Assembly (NCBI RefSeq): GCF_030814215.1
Contig: NZ_JAUSUT010000001.1
Location: 3,038,001 to 3,102,000 of the forward strand
Direction of reading: 5' to 3'
Length of the DNA: 64,000 nt
DNA from: Amycolatopsis thermophila
GTDB lineage: Bacteria; Actinomycetota; Actinomycetes; Mycobacteriales; Pseudonocardiaceae
Each line of letters opens with the position of its first letter. Within the stretch, counting starts at the first letter, position 1. Shown here in pieces: positions 33,158-42,174 of this stretch. A program made the translations under genes and the position numbers. The notes beneath the pieces are model-generated. The model was given only the letters and a program-made list of their open reading frames with translations, was not told the DNA's origin and made no database searches.

Positions 33158-34021
33158 GTGCGTCAACAATTGAGTTATCCAACTGGCCGTTCGGCTAGCA
33201 ATGTCGGCTCGGAGAAGAAATCCATTCCAATGGGGCGCAAATTGCGCTGGTCGTTCGCGATTGTAATTACATTTGCCGCGGTTATCGTTGCCGTCACCAG
33301 TTACTGGTACACTCCTTTACGGATCTGTCGGGATGTGATTAATCCCGCGGCGGGGCAAGCACCGAGAAGTTGTAGTCCTTGGACGAGTCTGGACCTTCTG
33401 CCTGCGCTGATTCCATCTCTCTTTCTTGTGTTTCCTGAACTTGGGGAACTCACCGTCATGAATGTCTTCTCGTTGAAGCGGAAAGCTGAAGAACAGCAGG
33501 CCGAGATCAATGATACTGTGCAGAGGCAGAATGATCTGGAGTTCCGTTTCTTGGCGCAGGTGGCCAACATGAACGCAACTCAAACGGTGACCCAGCATTT
33601 CTATCCAGCCTCCGACGCGGCGAACTTGTCGGAGCAAGTTGACGACGAAGAGTCTGCCGAGCCGTTAGAGTTTGCGGAGGAACCATTTGGCGGATATCTA
33701 TTCGGATGGGCGGCTGACGACTCTGTTGATAGTGATCTGCCTAGTACGCGATCGGCCGTTCAGTTGCTCCATGAATGGGATAAGATCGACATTCGCTCGA
33801 ACCCTGGCCGCGAGATATACAGCAGATTTTTATCATCGGCCGAGCGAAAAAAGATCGACGACTTCCGTTTGCGCCATCGAAACACCATCGACACCATACG
33901 TTTGATTCGTAACAGCATCGCTCACGGCCGTTCAGTTCCGAAGGATGATCTGAATGGCGCGCTGGAAGCTGCTGTGAAATTGAACAGAATACTGGATGAT
34001 TTCGGCATTCCGCCTTTCTGA
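33158..34021 (+). CDS. Membrane-anchored HEPN-like protein
   Basis: A 287-residue protein. Two N-terminal membrane helices (FAIVITFAAVIVAVTSYWY, about 30-50, and DLLPALIPSLFLVF, about 78-93) precede a coiled coil (KRKAEEQQAEINDTVQRQND) and an acidic linker. The C-terminal helical domain contains RNSIAH (Arg 251, His 256), the canonical HEPN R-N-x3-H motif. The start is either GTG 33158 or ATG 33230. GC and codon use are low, like the DUF5343-HEPN pair, so it is cargo. Activity and partner are unknown. Confidence 0.6.
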   Translation: MRQQLSYPTGRSASNVGSEKKSIPMGRKLRWSFAIVITFAAVIVAVTSYWYTPLRICRDVINPAAGQAPRSCSPWTSLDLLPALIPSLFLVFPELGELTVMNVFSLKRKAEEQQAEINDTVQRQNDLEFRFLAQVANMNATQTVTQHFYPASDAANLSEQVDDEESAEPLEFAEEPFGGYLFGWAADDSVDSDLPSTRSAVQLLHEWDKIDIRSNPGREIYSRFLSSAERKKIDDFRLRHRNTIDTIRLIRNSIAHGRSVPKDDLNGALEAAVKLNRILDDFGIPPF

Positions 34022-34037
34022 TTTGCCTCACGCTCTT

Positions 34038-35603
34038 TCAATGCGTCTTCCTTGATTCTATTTCGGTGACGGTCGCAAAACCGTTTGCGCTGTTCGCGTT
34101 TGCTACAACGGCAGGTCGACCGCGGCTGGCTATGACCAAGCCTGCATCCTTCAGCGCCGCGATCGCTCTGTGCGCTGTGCCTACGCTGACGTGGTAGCGG
34201 CCGGCGATTTCGGTCACGGGTGGCAATCGGTCACCGGTCCGGAGTACCCCGGCTGTAATCGCTCCGCGGAGGTCAGTCGCGATTTTCTGGTAGGGGTTCG
34301 CAGTCTCGGGCTCAAGCGTCGATCGGGGGTTGCCCTCGATGTCGAGCACGATTGGCGCTTGGGGCATCCGAGCGGTGAAGTTGCCCGCCGCCTTCTGGTC
34401 TGCCTCGGCCACCCAGGCCGAGTACACGCGGAGCGTGGTAGCGCCCCCGCCGCCGTGGCCAAGTCGGCCGGCGACCGTGCGGACGTCGACACCGGATGCG
34501 ATCAGCTCGGTAGCCGAGTAGTGGCGGAGCTGGTGCAGGTGCATGTCCCAGCCGAGCTTTTCGCACATGCGCCGGTAACGCTGGGAGACAGACGACGGCT
34601 TCAACCAGGTCGAATGATCGACCGAAGGGGAGAAGACCCGGCCGGTCTTCTCGATGGTTGTACCGACGATCTGGGCTTCTGCCTCGCAATGCTGACGATA
34701 GGCGCGGAGCAGGCCGACTGTCTCCGCGTTCAGGGCGATACGGCGTTGCTGGTGGGTCTTGGTGTCCTTCTCCCACGTCTTCGCGCCGTCCTGGGCGATG
34801 CTGCTGCGGATCCAGATCACTGCGTTGTCGAGGTCGAGGCGGTCCCAGCGTAGTGCGCACAGCTCACCGCGGCGTGCGCCGGTGGTCATCGCGAGCCAGA
34901 CGAACATGCCCCATCGGAGGTCCTTGAACGCCTCGTTGACGATCGCGGCTGCCTCGTCTGGCGTCGGTGGCTGCGGGTCCGGGGTGGCGTTCGATGGTGC
35001 GTCGGCCTGGTCGAGCGGGTTGACGGTGATCCACTTCCAGCGCATCGCGTCCTTGAGCGCGCCGCTCAGGCACCAGTGGATCTTCCGGATCGTGCCATCG
35101 GAGAGCGGCTTGCACTTGTGCACTCGGCACTTGTCCGTGCACTCGTGCTCACCTGCTACCCCGTGCTCGATGAACCTCCGGCCGCCGCAGTGGGTTCGGC
35201 ACGTTCGGAGGATCTTGTAGAAGGAATCGAAGGTCTCGCCGTCGAGGCGCGATAGGGGCTGCTTGCCCAGCAGCGGCCGGATGTGCGTCCGGATGACGCT
35301 CTCGTACCGCTGCCTCGTCGTGGTGTCGACGTGCAGCAGCTCCAGGTACCGGTCCATGAGCTGGTTCACCGTCGCGCTCGTGCGCGGGTTACGGCGCTCG
35401 TTGACCTCGTTGACCAGCCGGATGCGGACCTTCTCGGCTTCCTTCTCAGCCTGCGGTCCGGCCGGCACGGTCTCGCGGAGGTAGTGGCGCTTACCGCTCA
35501 GCGGGTCGACACCGGCGTAGACCTTCACGCGCAACGCGCCGCTCGGCAGCTTCTCCACCTGGCCTCGCGAGCGCTTCTGAGCACGGCCCCCAGCAGTGGT
35601 CAT
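34038..35603 (-). CDS. int: Tyrosine integrase with fused GntR-type winged helix
   Basis: A 521-residue site-specific recombinase for the tRNA-Arg site. The N-terminal arm-binding part is followed by a core-binding domain with a Cys/His-rich insertion (CRTHC, HECTDKCRVHKCK). The catalytic domain has TGARRGELCAL (Arg), HQLRHYSAT (His-x2-Arg), LGHGG and the nucleophile Tyr 394 in LRVYSAW. From about residue 435 a complete GntR winged helix follows (NPYQKIATDLRGAITAG, LPPVTEIAGRYHVSVGTAHR), which ordinary AICE integrases lack. Fusion to a DNA-binding domain may give self-regulation. The gene lies next to tRNA-Arg and reads into the element. Confidence 0.92.
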   Translation of the reverse strand: MTTAGGRAQKRSRGQVEKLPSGALRVKVYAGVDPLSGKRHYLRETVPAGPQAEKEAEKVRIRLVNEVNERRNPRTSATVNQLMDRYLELLHVDTTTRQRYESVIRTHIRPLLGKQPLSRLDGETFDSFYKILRTCRTHCGGRRFIEHGVAGEHECTDKCRVHKCKPLSDGTIRKIHWCLSGALKDAMRWKWITVNPLDQADAPSNATPDPQPPTPDEAAAIVNEAFKDLRWGMFVWLAMTTGARRGELCALRWDRLDLDNAVIWIRSSIAQDGAKTWEKDTKTHQQRRIALNAETVGLLRAYRQHCEAEAQIVGTTIEKTGRVFSPSVDHSTWLKPSSVSQRYRRMCEKLGWDMHLHQLRHYSATELIASGVDVRTVAGRLGHGGGGATTLRVYSAWVAEADQKAAGNFTARMPQAPIVLDIEGNPRSTLEPETANPYQKIATDLRGAITAGVLRTGDRLPPVTEIAGRYHVSVGTAHRAIAALKDAGLVIASRGRPAVVANANSANGFATVTEIESRKTH

Positions 35604-35615
35604 GGTGCGAGGATA

Positions 35616-35629
35616 CGTGGTTCGCACCA
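35616..35629 (+). promoter_or_regulatory. Putative integrase arm-binding site, right
   Basis: Second copy of CGTGGTTCGCACCA, just upstream of the integrase start. TGGTGCGA at 35603-35610 forms an inverted partner, so the integrase could also repress its own promoter here. Confidence 0.55.
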
Positions 35630-35681
35630 CAAGCGGCACCACGTGCAAGCGGTTTGATCAGCAAAAACCGCCTCTGAGCTG

Positions 35682-35727
35682 TGTGCCCCCGGCAGGATTC
35701 GAACCTGCGACACCCGCTTTAGGAGAG
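35682..35727. repeat. attR, 46-bp direct repeat within tRNA-Arg
   Basis: Second copy of the 46-bp repeat. Here it is part of the complete tRNA-Arg gene, so the element restores the tRNA 3' end on integration. Confidence 0.92.
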
Positions 35728-35756
35728 CGGTGCTCTATCCCCTGAGCTACGAGGGC
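35684..35756 (-). tRNA. tRNA-Arg(CCT)
   Basis: Complete 73-base cloverleaf on the minus strand: acceptor GCCCTCG/CGGGGGC (one G-T pair), D arm with GCTCAGGGGATAGAGC, anticodon stem CCGCT/AGCGG with loop CTCCTAA (anticodon CCT, reads AGG), variable GTGTC, T arm GCAGG-TTCGAAT-CCTGC, discriminator A; CCA is not encoded. It is the integration target of the AICE. Confidence 0.95.
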
Positions 35757-35942
35757 TGGCTGCCCCAGACTAGCGGGTCCGGCGATCCCGCAGGACCGTG
35801 ACCTAGGCCTCGGCCGTGATCGGCCCCGTCGATAGGTGCGACCACCGGGGTGAGCAGCGTATCGACTCCTGAGCTACCACTGGGTAACCTTCCGTGATCG
35901 GGACGCGGACACCCCGCTCCACCGACCGTTCGGAGGGCTTAG

Positions 35943-36596
35943 TTGATCAAGCTCATGTTCGCCGACGACGAGGATCTCGTGCGCGCCAGCCTCAGGGGCA
36001 TGATGGCCGGCGCACCCGACATCGAGGTGGTCGGTGAGGCGAACGACGGCCGCTCGGCGGTGGAGACCGCGCGGCGGCTGCACCCGGACGTCGTCCTGCT
36101 CGACATCAAGATGCGCGCCCCCGACGACGGCATCCGCGCCCTCCGCGCGATCCTCGAACTCCCCAGCCCGCCGGCCGCCGCGATGCTGACCACCTTCGAC
36201 GTGGACGAGTACGTCAGCCTGGCCCTGCGCCTCGGCGCGAACGGCTTCCTCCTCAAGGACATCGAGCCCGCCGCGCTGCTCCGGGCCATCCGCGACCTCG
36301 CCCGGGGCGGCGCCGTCCTCGATCCGGGCGTCGCGGCGCGCATGGTGCGCGCCCACCGCGAGGGACAGCGGGCCGCGCAGCCCGCGCGCAAGTTGCTCGC
36401 CTCACTGTCCGAGCGGGAGCGCGAGGTCGTGGGCCTGATCGGGCAGGGCCTGTCCAACGCCGAGATCGGCGGCAGACTCCACCTGTCCGAGGCGACCGTC
36501 AAGGGCTACGTCTCCGCGGTCCTGTCCAAGATCGGCGCCGCCAACCGGGTCCAGGCCGCCCTGCTCGCCTACCGCGGCGGGCTCCTCGACCAATGA
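35943..36596 (+). CDS. NarL/LuxR-type response regulator (orphan)
   Basis: A 217-residue regulator. The receiver domain has ADDED near the N-terminus, phospho-Asp in VLLDIKMRAP (about 55) and FLLKDIE. The GerE domain (LSEREREVVGLIGQGLSNAE, SEATVKGYVSAVLSKIGA) is at the C-terminus. TTG start 35943 with GGAGGG. No histidine kinase gene adjoins it; the next genes are an OmpR-type pair. Its kinase must be elsewhere. Confidence 0.88.
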   Translation: MIKLMFADDEDLVRASLRGMMAGAPDIEVVGEANDGRSAVETARRLHPDVVLLDIKMRAPDDGIRALRAILELPSPPAAAMLTTFDVDEYVSLALRLGANGFLLKDIEPAALLRAIRDLARGGAVLDPGVAARMVRAHREGQRAAQPARKLLASLSEREREVVGLIGQGLSNAEIGGRLHLSEATVKGYVSAVLSKIGAANRVQAALLAYRGGLLDQ

Positions 36597-36637
36597 CTTC
36601 TTAGGCGGGTCTCAGCACTGTCGGCAACACTGTCTAC

Positions 36638-37330
36638 ATGCGCATTCTCGTTGTCGACGACGATCGGGCGGTCCGGGAGTCCCTCCGGCGGTCGCTGGAG
36701 TTCAACGGCTACCAGGTGGAACTCGCCGGCGACGGCGCGCAGGCCCTCGAACGCGTCATCGCCGACCGGCCGGACGCCATGATCCTCGACGTCATGATGC
36801 CCCGCCTCGACGGGCTCGAGGTGGCCCGGCGCCTGCGCAGCACCGGCGACGACCTGCCGATCCTCGTGCTCACCGCGCGCGACACCGTGTCCGACCGCGT
36901 CTCCGGTCTCGACGCCGGCGCCGACGACTACCTCCCGAAGCCCTTCGCGCTCGAGGAGCTCCTCGCCCGCCTCCGCGCGCTCCTGCGCCGCGCCTCGCGC
37001 GAGGCCCAGACGCCGCCGGACGCCGAGAAGCTCACCTTCGCCGACCTGACGCTCGACCCGGGCACCCGCGAGGTCAAGCGCGGCGACCGCGACATCAGCC
37101 TGACCCGCACCGAGTTCGCGCTGCTCGAGCTGTTCATGTCCTACCCCAAGCACGTCCTCACCCGCGGCCGCATCCTCGAGGAGGTGTGGGGCTACGACTT
37201 CCCGACCTCGGGCAACGCGCTGGAGGTTTACGTCGGTTACCTGCGCCGCAAGACCGAGGCCGGCGGTGAACCCCGCCTGATCCACACCGTCCGCGGCGTC
37301 GGGTACGTCCTCCGGGAAACCCCGCCGTGA
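36638..37330 (+). CDS. mprA: OmpR-type response regulator MprA
   Basis: A 230-residue regulator. The receiver domain has DDD at 8-10, phospho-Asp in [12 protein letters not shown] (about 48-50) and LPKPF (Lys about 98). The winged helix spans about 130-228 ([41 protein letters not shown]). It overlaps the kinase by four bases (GTGA). Together with pepD and moaB2 downstream this is the mycobacterial MprAB arrangement, an envelope-stress system. Confidence 0.88.
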   Translation: MRILVVDDDRAVRESLRRSLEFNGYQVELAGDGAQALERVIADRPDAMILDVMMPRLDGLEVARRLRSTGDDLPILVLTARDTVSDRVSGLDAGADDYLPKPFALEELLARLRALLRRASREAQTPPDAEKLTFADLTLDPGTREVKRGDRDISLTRTEFALLELFMSYPKHVLTRGRILEEVWGYDFPTSGNALEVYVGYLRRKTEAGGEPRLIHTVRGVGYVLRETPP

Positions 37331-38757
37331 GCCAAGCCGTGACCGAACCGGTGCCCGTGATCCACGTCGACGAGGAGGCCAAGCCCGCCCCACGGAGGAT
37401 GTCGCTGCGCGCGCGGGTCACCCTGCTGGCCGCGGCGTGCGTCGCGGGTGTGCTCGCACTGGTCTCACTGGGCGCCTACATCACCGTCTACAACAACCTG
37501 TACCAGCAGGTCGACGACGAGCTGGTCCAGCAGGCGAACAGCGTGATCAACGATCCGCAGGTCGTGCAGACCGGCGGGCTGCGCATCCCCACCTACATCA
37601 CGCGGCTGGTCGATGTGCGCTTCGACCTGATCGTCGCCGACGGCTCGTCGGCGTTCGAGTCGCCGCCGTCGATGCGGCCGCCGATCGGGCGGGACGAGCG
37701 CGATGTCGCCGGCGGTGAGAAGCCGTCGTCGATCCGGACCGACCAGAGCACCGACTCGCGTGTGCTCGCCGTGCCCTACCGCTACCAGCCCGGCGTCGCG
37801 CTCGTGCTGTCGCAGCCGCTGGACGCGACCAAACAGACCCTGCGCGAGCTGGCGGTCGTCCTCGCGCTGATCGGCGGCGGTGGGATCGTGGTCGCCGCGC
37901 TCGCCGGGACGGCCGTGGCCCGCACCGGGTTGCGGCCGGTGGAACGCCTGACGTCGGCGACGGAGCACATCGCCCGGACCGGTGACCTGCGGCCGATCCC
38001 GATCAGCGGCGACGACGAGCTGGCCCGGCTCACGCACAGCTTCAACACCATGCTCGGCGCGGTCGCCGACTCACAGGAGCGCCAGCGGCAACTGGTCGCC
38101 GACGCGGGGCACGAGCTGCGCACCCCGCTGACGTCGTTGCGCACCAACCTCGAGTTGTTGCTGTCGGCCAGCCGTGACGGCGCACCAACGCTGTCGGAGA
38201 AGGACCGGGCCGAGATCGAGACCGACATCAAGGCGCAGCTGGACGAGCTGACCCAGCTCATCGGCGATCTGGTGGAGCTGGCCCGCCAGGACGAGCCACG
38301 CACCGAGTTCGAGCGCGTCGAGCTGGTCGAGGTCGTCGAACGCGCGCTGGACCGGGCGCGCCGCCGGGCGGGGGAGATCGAGTTCGACGTCGCGTTGCAG
38401 CCGTGGGTCGTCGTCGGCGACGCCGGCGCCCTCGAGCGCGCGGTGCTGAACCTGCTCGACAACGCGGTCAAGTTCTCGCCGGCCGAGTCACGCGTCCGGG
38501 TGCGGATGTACCCGCTGGGCGACGGGACGGCCGTCATCGAGGTCGCGGACTCCGGTCCGGGTATCGCGGACGAGGACCTGCCGCGCGTGTTCGACCGGTT
38601 CTACCGTTCCTCGGAAGCCCGCACGCTGCCCGGTTCCGGCCTGGGGCTGGCGATCGTGAAGCAGGCCGCCGAACGGCACGGCGGTACCGCGTACGCCGGC
38701 CGTTCCCCGGAGGGTGGTGCGCTCATGAGCCTGCGCCTGCCCGGCACGCCCGGCTGA
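37327..38757 (+). CDS. mprB: Envelope-stress sensor histidine kinase MprB
   Basis: A 476-residue kinase. Membrane helices are at about 30-55 and 175-197 and enclose a periplasmic sensor loop of about 120 residues. HAMP (about 198-250), HisKA with phospho-His in [13 protein letters not shown] (about 262) and a HATPase domain with [17 protein letters not shown] and GSGLGLAIV follow. In mycobacteria MprB is held by DnaK and activated by misfolded surface proteins, and its regulon includes pepD. The order mprA-mprB then pepD supports the same job here, although deoR-galT separates them. Confidence 0.88.
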   Translation: MSQAVTEPVPVIHVDEEAKPAPRRMSLRARVTLLAAACVAGVLALVSLGAYITVYNNLYQQVDDELVQQANSVINDPQVVQTGGLRIPTYITRLVDVRFDLIVADGSSAFESPPSMRPPIGRDERDVAGGEKPSSIRTDQSTDSRVLAVPYRYQPGVALVLSQPLDATKQTLRELAVVLALIGGGGIVVAALAGTAVARTGLRPVERLTSATEHIARTGDLRPIPISGDDELARLTHSFNTMLGAVADSQERQRQLVADAGHELRTPLTSLRTNLELLLSASRDGAPTLSEKDRAEIETDIKAQLDELTQLIGDLVELARQDEPRTEFERVELVEVVERALDRARRRAGEIEFDVALQPWVVVGDAGALERAVLNLLDNAVKFSPAESRVRVRMYPLGDGTAVIEVADSGPGIADEDLPRVFDRFYRSSEARTLPGSGLGLAIVKQAAERHGGTAYAGRSPEGGALMSLRLPGTPG

Positions 38758-38782
38758 AAACCGAACACCACCCGCTCCACAC

Positions 38783-38816
38783 GTGTTGATTCGTGTAGGA
38801 TTTTGTGTAGTTGTTG
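38783..38816 (+). promoter_or_regulatory. GTGTWG direct repeats before the DeoR gene
   Basis: GTGTTG at 38783, GTGTAG at 38793 and 38805 and TTGTTG at 38811 stand in one row, roughly 10-12 bp apart, between mprB and the DeoR-type gene. The AT-rich patch is unusual for the region and could be the operator of the DeoR protein (inference). Confidence 0.45.
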
Positions 38817-38833
38817 GGGTGATGGGAGCGGTG

Positions 38834-39628
38834 GTGCTGGCGCGTCAGCGGCAGGCGTTGATCCTCGAAGAGGCCCGCCGGGCGGGTGCGGTCCGGGTGA
38901 GTGACCTGGTCAGCAGGCTCGGCGTGTCCGACATGACCATCCGCCGGGACCTCGATGTGCTCGCGGGCCGGGGTCTGGTGGAAAAGGTTTACGGCGGTGC
39001 GACCGCCGTGGTGGGCCCGAGCACCGAGGAACCCGGGTTCGAGGCCAAGTCCGTGCGGCAGCGGGCCCAGAAGGAGGCCATCGCGCGCGCCGCGGCCGAG
39101 CTGGTCCAGCCCGGCACCGCGATCGGCCTGTCCGCGGGCACCACCACCTGGACCCTGGCCCGCGCGCTCGAGGGTGTGCCGGGGCTGACGATCGTCACGA
39201 ACTCGATCCAGGTCGCCGACGTGCTCCGCGCGTCGACCGCGCCGGATCGCACCGTCGTGCTCACCGGTGGCGTCCGCACGCCGTCCGACGCGCTGGTCGG
39301 ACCCGTTGCCGTGCACAGCCTGCGGCGGCTGCACCTGGACCAGGTCTTCCTCGGCGTGCACGGGATGGCCGACGGGGCCGGGTTCACGACCCCGAACCTG
39401 ACCGAGAGCGAGACCGACCGGGCCCTCGTGGAGGCCGGGCGCCGGCTCGTCGTGCTCGCCGACTCGTCCAAATGGGGTGTTGTGGGCATCTCCACCATCG
39501 CCGAACTGGACGAGGCCCACGTCGTGGTGACCGACGACGGCCTCGGCGAGGCGGCGCGCGACGTCCTGACCGAGCATGTGGGTGACCTGAAGGTCGCACC
39601 CGTCAACGAGGACACGGAGGAAGAGTGA
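38834..39628 (+). CDS. DeoR-family sugar-phosphate regulator
   Basis: A 264-residue repressor. The HTH is at the N-terminus (RQALILEEARRAGAVRVSDL, DMTIRRDLDVLAGRGL), followed by the conserved YGGA and the sugar-phosphate-binding DeoRC domain (GLSAGTTTWTLARAL, NSIQVADVL, DSSKWG). GTG 38834 with GGGAG is chosen because the protein then starts VLARQRQ as is usual; ATG 38822 is in frame. It overlaps galT by four bases, so it most likely regulates galactose use. Confidence 0.88.
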   Translation: MLARQRQALILEEARRAGAVRVSDLVSRLGVSDMTIRRDLDVLAGRGLVEKVYGGATAVVGPSTEEPGFEAKSVRQRAQKEAIARAAAELVQPGTAIGLSAGTTTWTLARALEGVPGLTIVTNSIQVADVLRASTAPDRTVVLTGGVRTPSDALVGPVAVHSLRRLHLDQVFLGVHGMADGAGFTTPNLTESETDRALVEAGRRLVVLADSSKWGVVGISTIAELDEAHVVVTDDGLGEAARDVLTEHVGDLKVAPVNEDTEEE

Positions 39629-40710
39629 GGCGGACGCTTCGCCACCTTGCCGACGGCAGGGAGATCATCTACTTCGACGAGGGCGAGGACACCCCGCCGC
39701 GCACCGCGGAGGACACGCGGGACCTGCCCGCCGTGGCCGCGAGCTCGGAGATCCGCCTCGACCCGCTGACCGGGGAGTGGGTCGCGATGGCCGCGCACCG
39801 GCAGACCCGCACCTACAAGCCGCCCGCCGACCTCTGCCCGCTGTGCCCGAGCAAGCCGGGCAAGCCGAGCGAGATCCCCGAGTCCGACTACGACGTGGTC
39901 GTGTTCGAGAACCGGTTCCCCTCCTTCGAGGAGGGCGCGAGCGGAGAGCGGTCCACTCTGGACGGTCTCGGGCTGGTGGCCACCGCGCCGGGCAAGGGGC
40001 GGTGCGAGGTCGTCTGCTTCACCAGTGACCACAATGGATCGTTCGCGAAGCTGAGCCCCTCGCGGGTCCGCACCGTCGTCGACGCGTGGGCGGATCGCAC
40101 CGCCGCGTTGTCCGAGATCGACGGGCTGGAGCAGGTCTTCCCGTTCGAGAACCGGGGCGAGGAGATCGGGGTGACGCTGCACCACCCGCACGGGCAGATC
40201 TACGGCTACCCGTTCGTCACCCCGAAGACCCGCCGGATGCTCGACGTCGCCCGCGCCTACTCCGACGAGCACGGCCGGCACGTCCTCGGCGACGTCCTCG
40301 CGGCCGAGCGCAAGGCCGGCACGCGCGTCATCGCCGAGGGCCGGCACTGGACCGCGTTCGTGCCGCCCGCCGCCCGCTGGCCGGTGCACGTGCAGATCGT
40401 GCCGCACCGCCAGGTTCCGGACATCCCGGCGCTGACCGGCGCCGAGCGCGACGACTTCGCTGAGGTCTACCTCGACGTCCTGCGCCGCTGCGACGGGCTC
40501 TACGACCGCCCGCTGCCCTACATCGCCGGGTGGCACCAGGCGCCGGTGCGGATCGACCGCGAACTCGGTTGGCTGCACCTGGAGCTGTTCTCGATCCTGC
40601 GGTCCGCCGACAAGCTGAAGTACCTCGCCGGGTCGGAGTCGGGCGAGGCGGTGTGGATCAACGACGCCACGCCGGAGCAGATCGCGGAACGCCTCCGCGC
40701 GGTGGGCTGA
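39625..40710 (+). CDS. galT: Galactose-1-phosphate uridylyltransferase
   Basis: A 361-residue enzyme of the Leloir pathway that exchanges UMP between UDP-glucose and galactose-1-phosphate. The zinc ligands CPLCPSKPG are at about 72-75 and the active-site HHPHGQIYG holds nucleophile His 189 (HPH 187-189). FENRFPSF and GWHQAPV are family motifs. GTG start overlaps the DeoR stop (GTGA). No galK or galE gene follows; pepD is next. The pair interrupts the mprAB-pepD order. Confidence 0.92.
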   Translation: MRRTLRHLADGREIIYFDEGEDTPPRTAEDTRDLPAVAASSEIRLDPLTGEWVAMAAHRQTRTYKPPADLCPLCPSKPGKPSEIPESDYDVVVFENRFPSFEEGASGERSTLDGLGLVATAPGKGRCEVVCFTSDHNGSFAKLSPSRVRTVVDAWADRTAALSEIDGLEQVFPFENRGEEIGVTLHHPHGQIYGYPFVTPKTRRMLDVARAYSDEHGRHVLGDVLAAERKAGTRVIAEGRHWTAFVPPAARWPVHVQIVPHRQVPDIPALTGAERDDFAEVYLDVLRRCDGLYDRPLPYIAGWHQAPVRIDRELGWLHLELFSILRSADKLKYLAGSESGEAVWINDATPEQIAERLRAVG

Positions 40711-40785
40711 GTCCGGCGGCATACTCATGCGTGACCCTCAGCTTGGGCTCAGCCGGCTCTCAGGACCGACACGCATGGTAGGGAC

Positions 40786-42174
40786 ATGACCGAGAACGAC
40801 CCCAGCGCACCGCACGACGACGCGCAGCAGTCGCCGGAGGACGCGAAGACGCCCCCGCGCGGAACGCCGCTCGGCTCGGGGCCGCAGCAACAGCCGAGTC
40901 CGTGGTCGGCGCAGGGCGCCGCGCAGCAGGCCGCTCCGCAAACCGGGCAGCAGCAGGCCGCGCCGCACAGCGCGCCCCAGTCGGGGCAGCAGCAGACGGG
41001 CGGGTATCCGTGGACCCCGCCCGGAGCGCAGCAGCAGTCGCCGTACGCGACCGCGACGATGCAGACGCCGGCCGTTCCGCAGCAGCGACGCGGCTCGGGC
41101 AAGCTCGTGGCCGGGGTCGCCGTGCTGGCCTTGCTGGTCGGTGGTGGGGCGGGTGCCGCCGGGGGGTACCTGACCGCGCAGAACAGCGGGGGCGGCTCGT
41201 CGTACAGCGCGCTCGACCAGCCGGTGCCGGCGCAGCAGACGGCGACCGCGCCGGCCGGGTCGGTCGAGGCGGTGGCGCAGAAGCTGTCGCCGAGCGTGGT
41301 GGAGTTGCAGGTGTCGGGGCGCAGCGCGCAGGGCGAGGGGTCCGGGTTCGTGCTGTCCACCGACGGCTACATCCTGACGAACAACCACGTCGTCGAGGTC
41401 GCCGCGGACGGCGGGCAGATCCAGGCGGTGTTCCAGGACGGCACGAAGGCGGCGGCGTCGATCGTCGGCCGCGACCCGACGACGGACGTCGCCGTGGTGA
41501 AGGTCAACGGGGTGAAGAACCTGACGCCGGTGACCCTGGGCAACTCCGACAACATGAACGTCGGCCAGTCGGTGGTGGCGATCGGGTCGCCGTTCGAGCT
41601 GGCCGGGACCGTGACGTCGGGCATCGTCAGCGCGCTGCACCGCCCGGTGCGGGCCGGTGGCAGCGAGGGCGACCAGACGACGGTGATGAGCGCGATCCAG
41701 ACCGACGCGGCGATCAACCCGGGCAACTCGGGTGGCCCGCTGGCGAACCTGCAGGGCCAGGTGATCGGCATCAACTCGGCGATCTACAGCCCGCAGTCGT
41801 CGTCGGGAATGGGCCAGTCCGAGGCGACGAACGCCGGCATCGGGTTCGCGATCCCGATCAACCAGGCGCGGCGCACGGCGCAGGAGATCATCGACACCGG
41901 CAAGGCGACGCAGACCTACATCGGCGCGAACGTGAGCGACGCGCCGCAGGGTGGCGCACTGATCGCCGGTGTGCAGGCCGGCAGCCCGGCCGAGCAGGCC
42001 GGACTGAAGCAGAACGACGTCGTGACCAAGGTCGACAACCTGGTCATCAACGACGCCGACGGCCTGATCGCGGCCGTGCGAACCCGCGCCCCGGGCGACA
42101 AGGTGCCCTTCACCCTGAGCGACGGCCGGACGGTGCAGGTCACCCTGGGTGGCCAGCCGGTGCCGACGAACTGA
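40786..42174 (+). CDS. pepD: HtrA/DegP-type serine protease PepD
   Basis: A 462-residue membrane-anchored protease. The N-terminal 100 residues are Gln/Pro/Ala-rich and cytosolic. One membrane helix (LVAGVAVLALLVGGGAGAAG, about 107-128) precedes the trypsin-like domain with His 201 (NNHVVEV), Asp 234 (TTDVAVV) and Ser 315 (GNSGGPL). One PDZ domain (about 370-455; GSPAEQAGLKQNDVVTKVD) closes the protein. It degrades or refolds damaged proteins outside the membrane and is an MprAB target in mycobacteria. Confidence 0.92.
   Translation: MTENDPSAPHDDAQQSPEDAKTPPRGTPLGSGPQQQPSPWSAQGAAQQAAPQTGQQQAAPHSAPQSGQQQTGGYPWTPPGAQQQSPYATATMQTPAVPQQRRGSGKLVAGVAVLALLVGGGAGAAGGYLTAQNSGGGSSYSALDQPVPAQQTATAPAGSVEAVAQKLSPSVVELQVSGRSAQGEGSGFVLSTDGYILTNNHVVEVAADGGQIQAVFQDGTKAAASIVGRDPTTDVAVVKVNGVKNLTPVTLGNSDNMNVGQSVVAIGSPFELAGTVTSGIVSALHRPVRAGGSEGDQTTVMSAIQTDAAINPGNSGGPLANLQGQVIGINSAIYSPQSSSGMGQSEATNAGIGFAIPINQARRTAQEIIDTGKATQTYIGANVSDAPQGGALIAGVQAGSPAEQAGLKQNDVVTKVDNLVINDADGLIAAVRTRAPGDKVPFTLSDGRTVQVTLGGQPVPTN

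Larger units (their letters stand above)
22787..35727. mobile_element. Integrative and conjugative element (AICE-like), 12.9 kb, at tRNA-Arg(CCT)
   Basis: Bounded by 46-bp direct repeats, with an intact tRNA-Arg at the right end and the integrase gene next to it reading inward. Contents in order: DUF5343 and HEPN genes; HTH/Nudix-like regulator; GntR regulator; convergent transfer operon (FtsK/TraB, two membrane proteins, WhiB-like, excisionase-like); XRE regulator; second HTH/Nudix-like gene plus cupin; membrane HEPN-like gene; integrase. The layout is that of the pSAM2 class of actinomycete elements. Unlike pSAM2, no replication initiator or primase-polymerase is visible. Confidence 0.9.
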
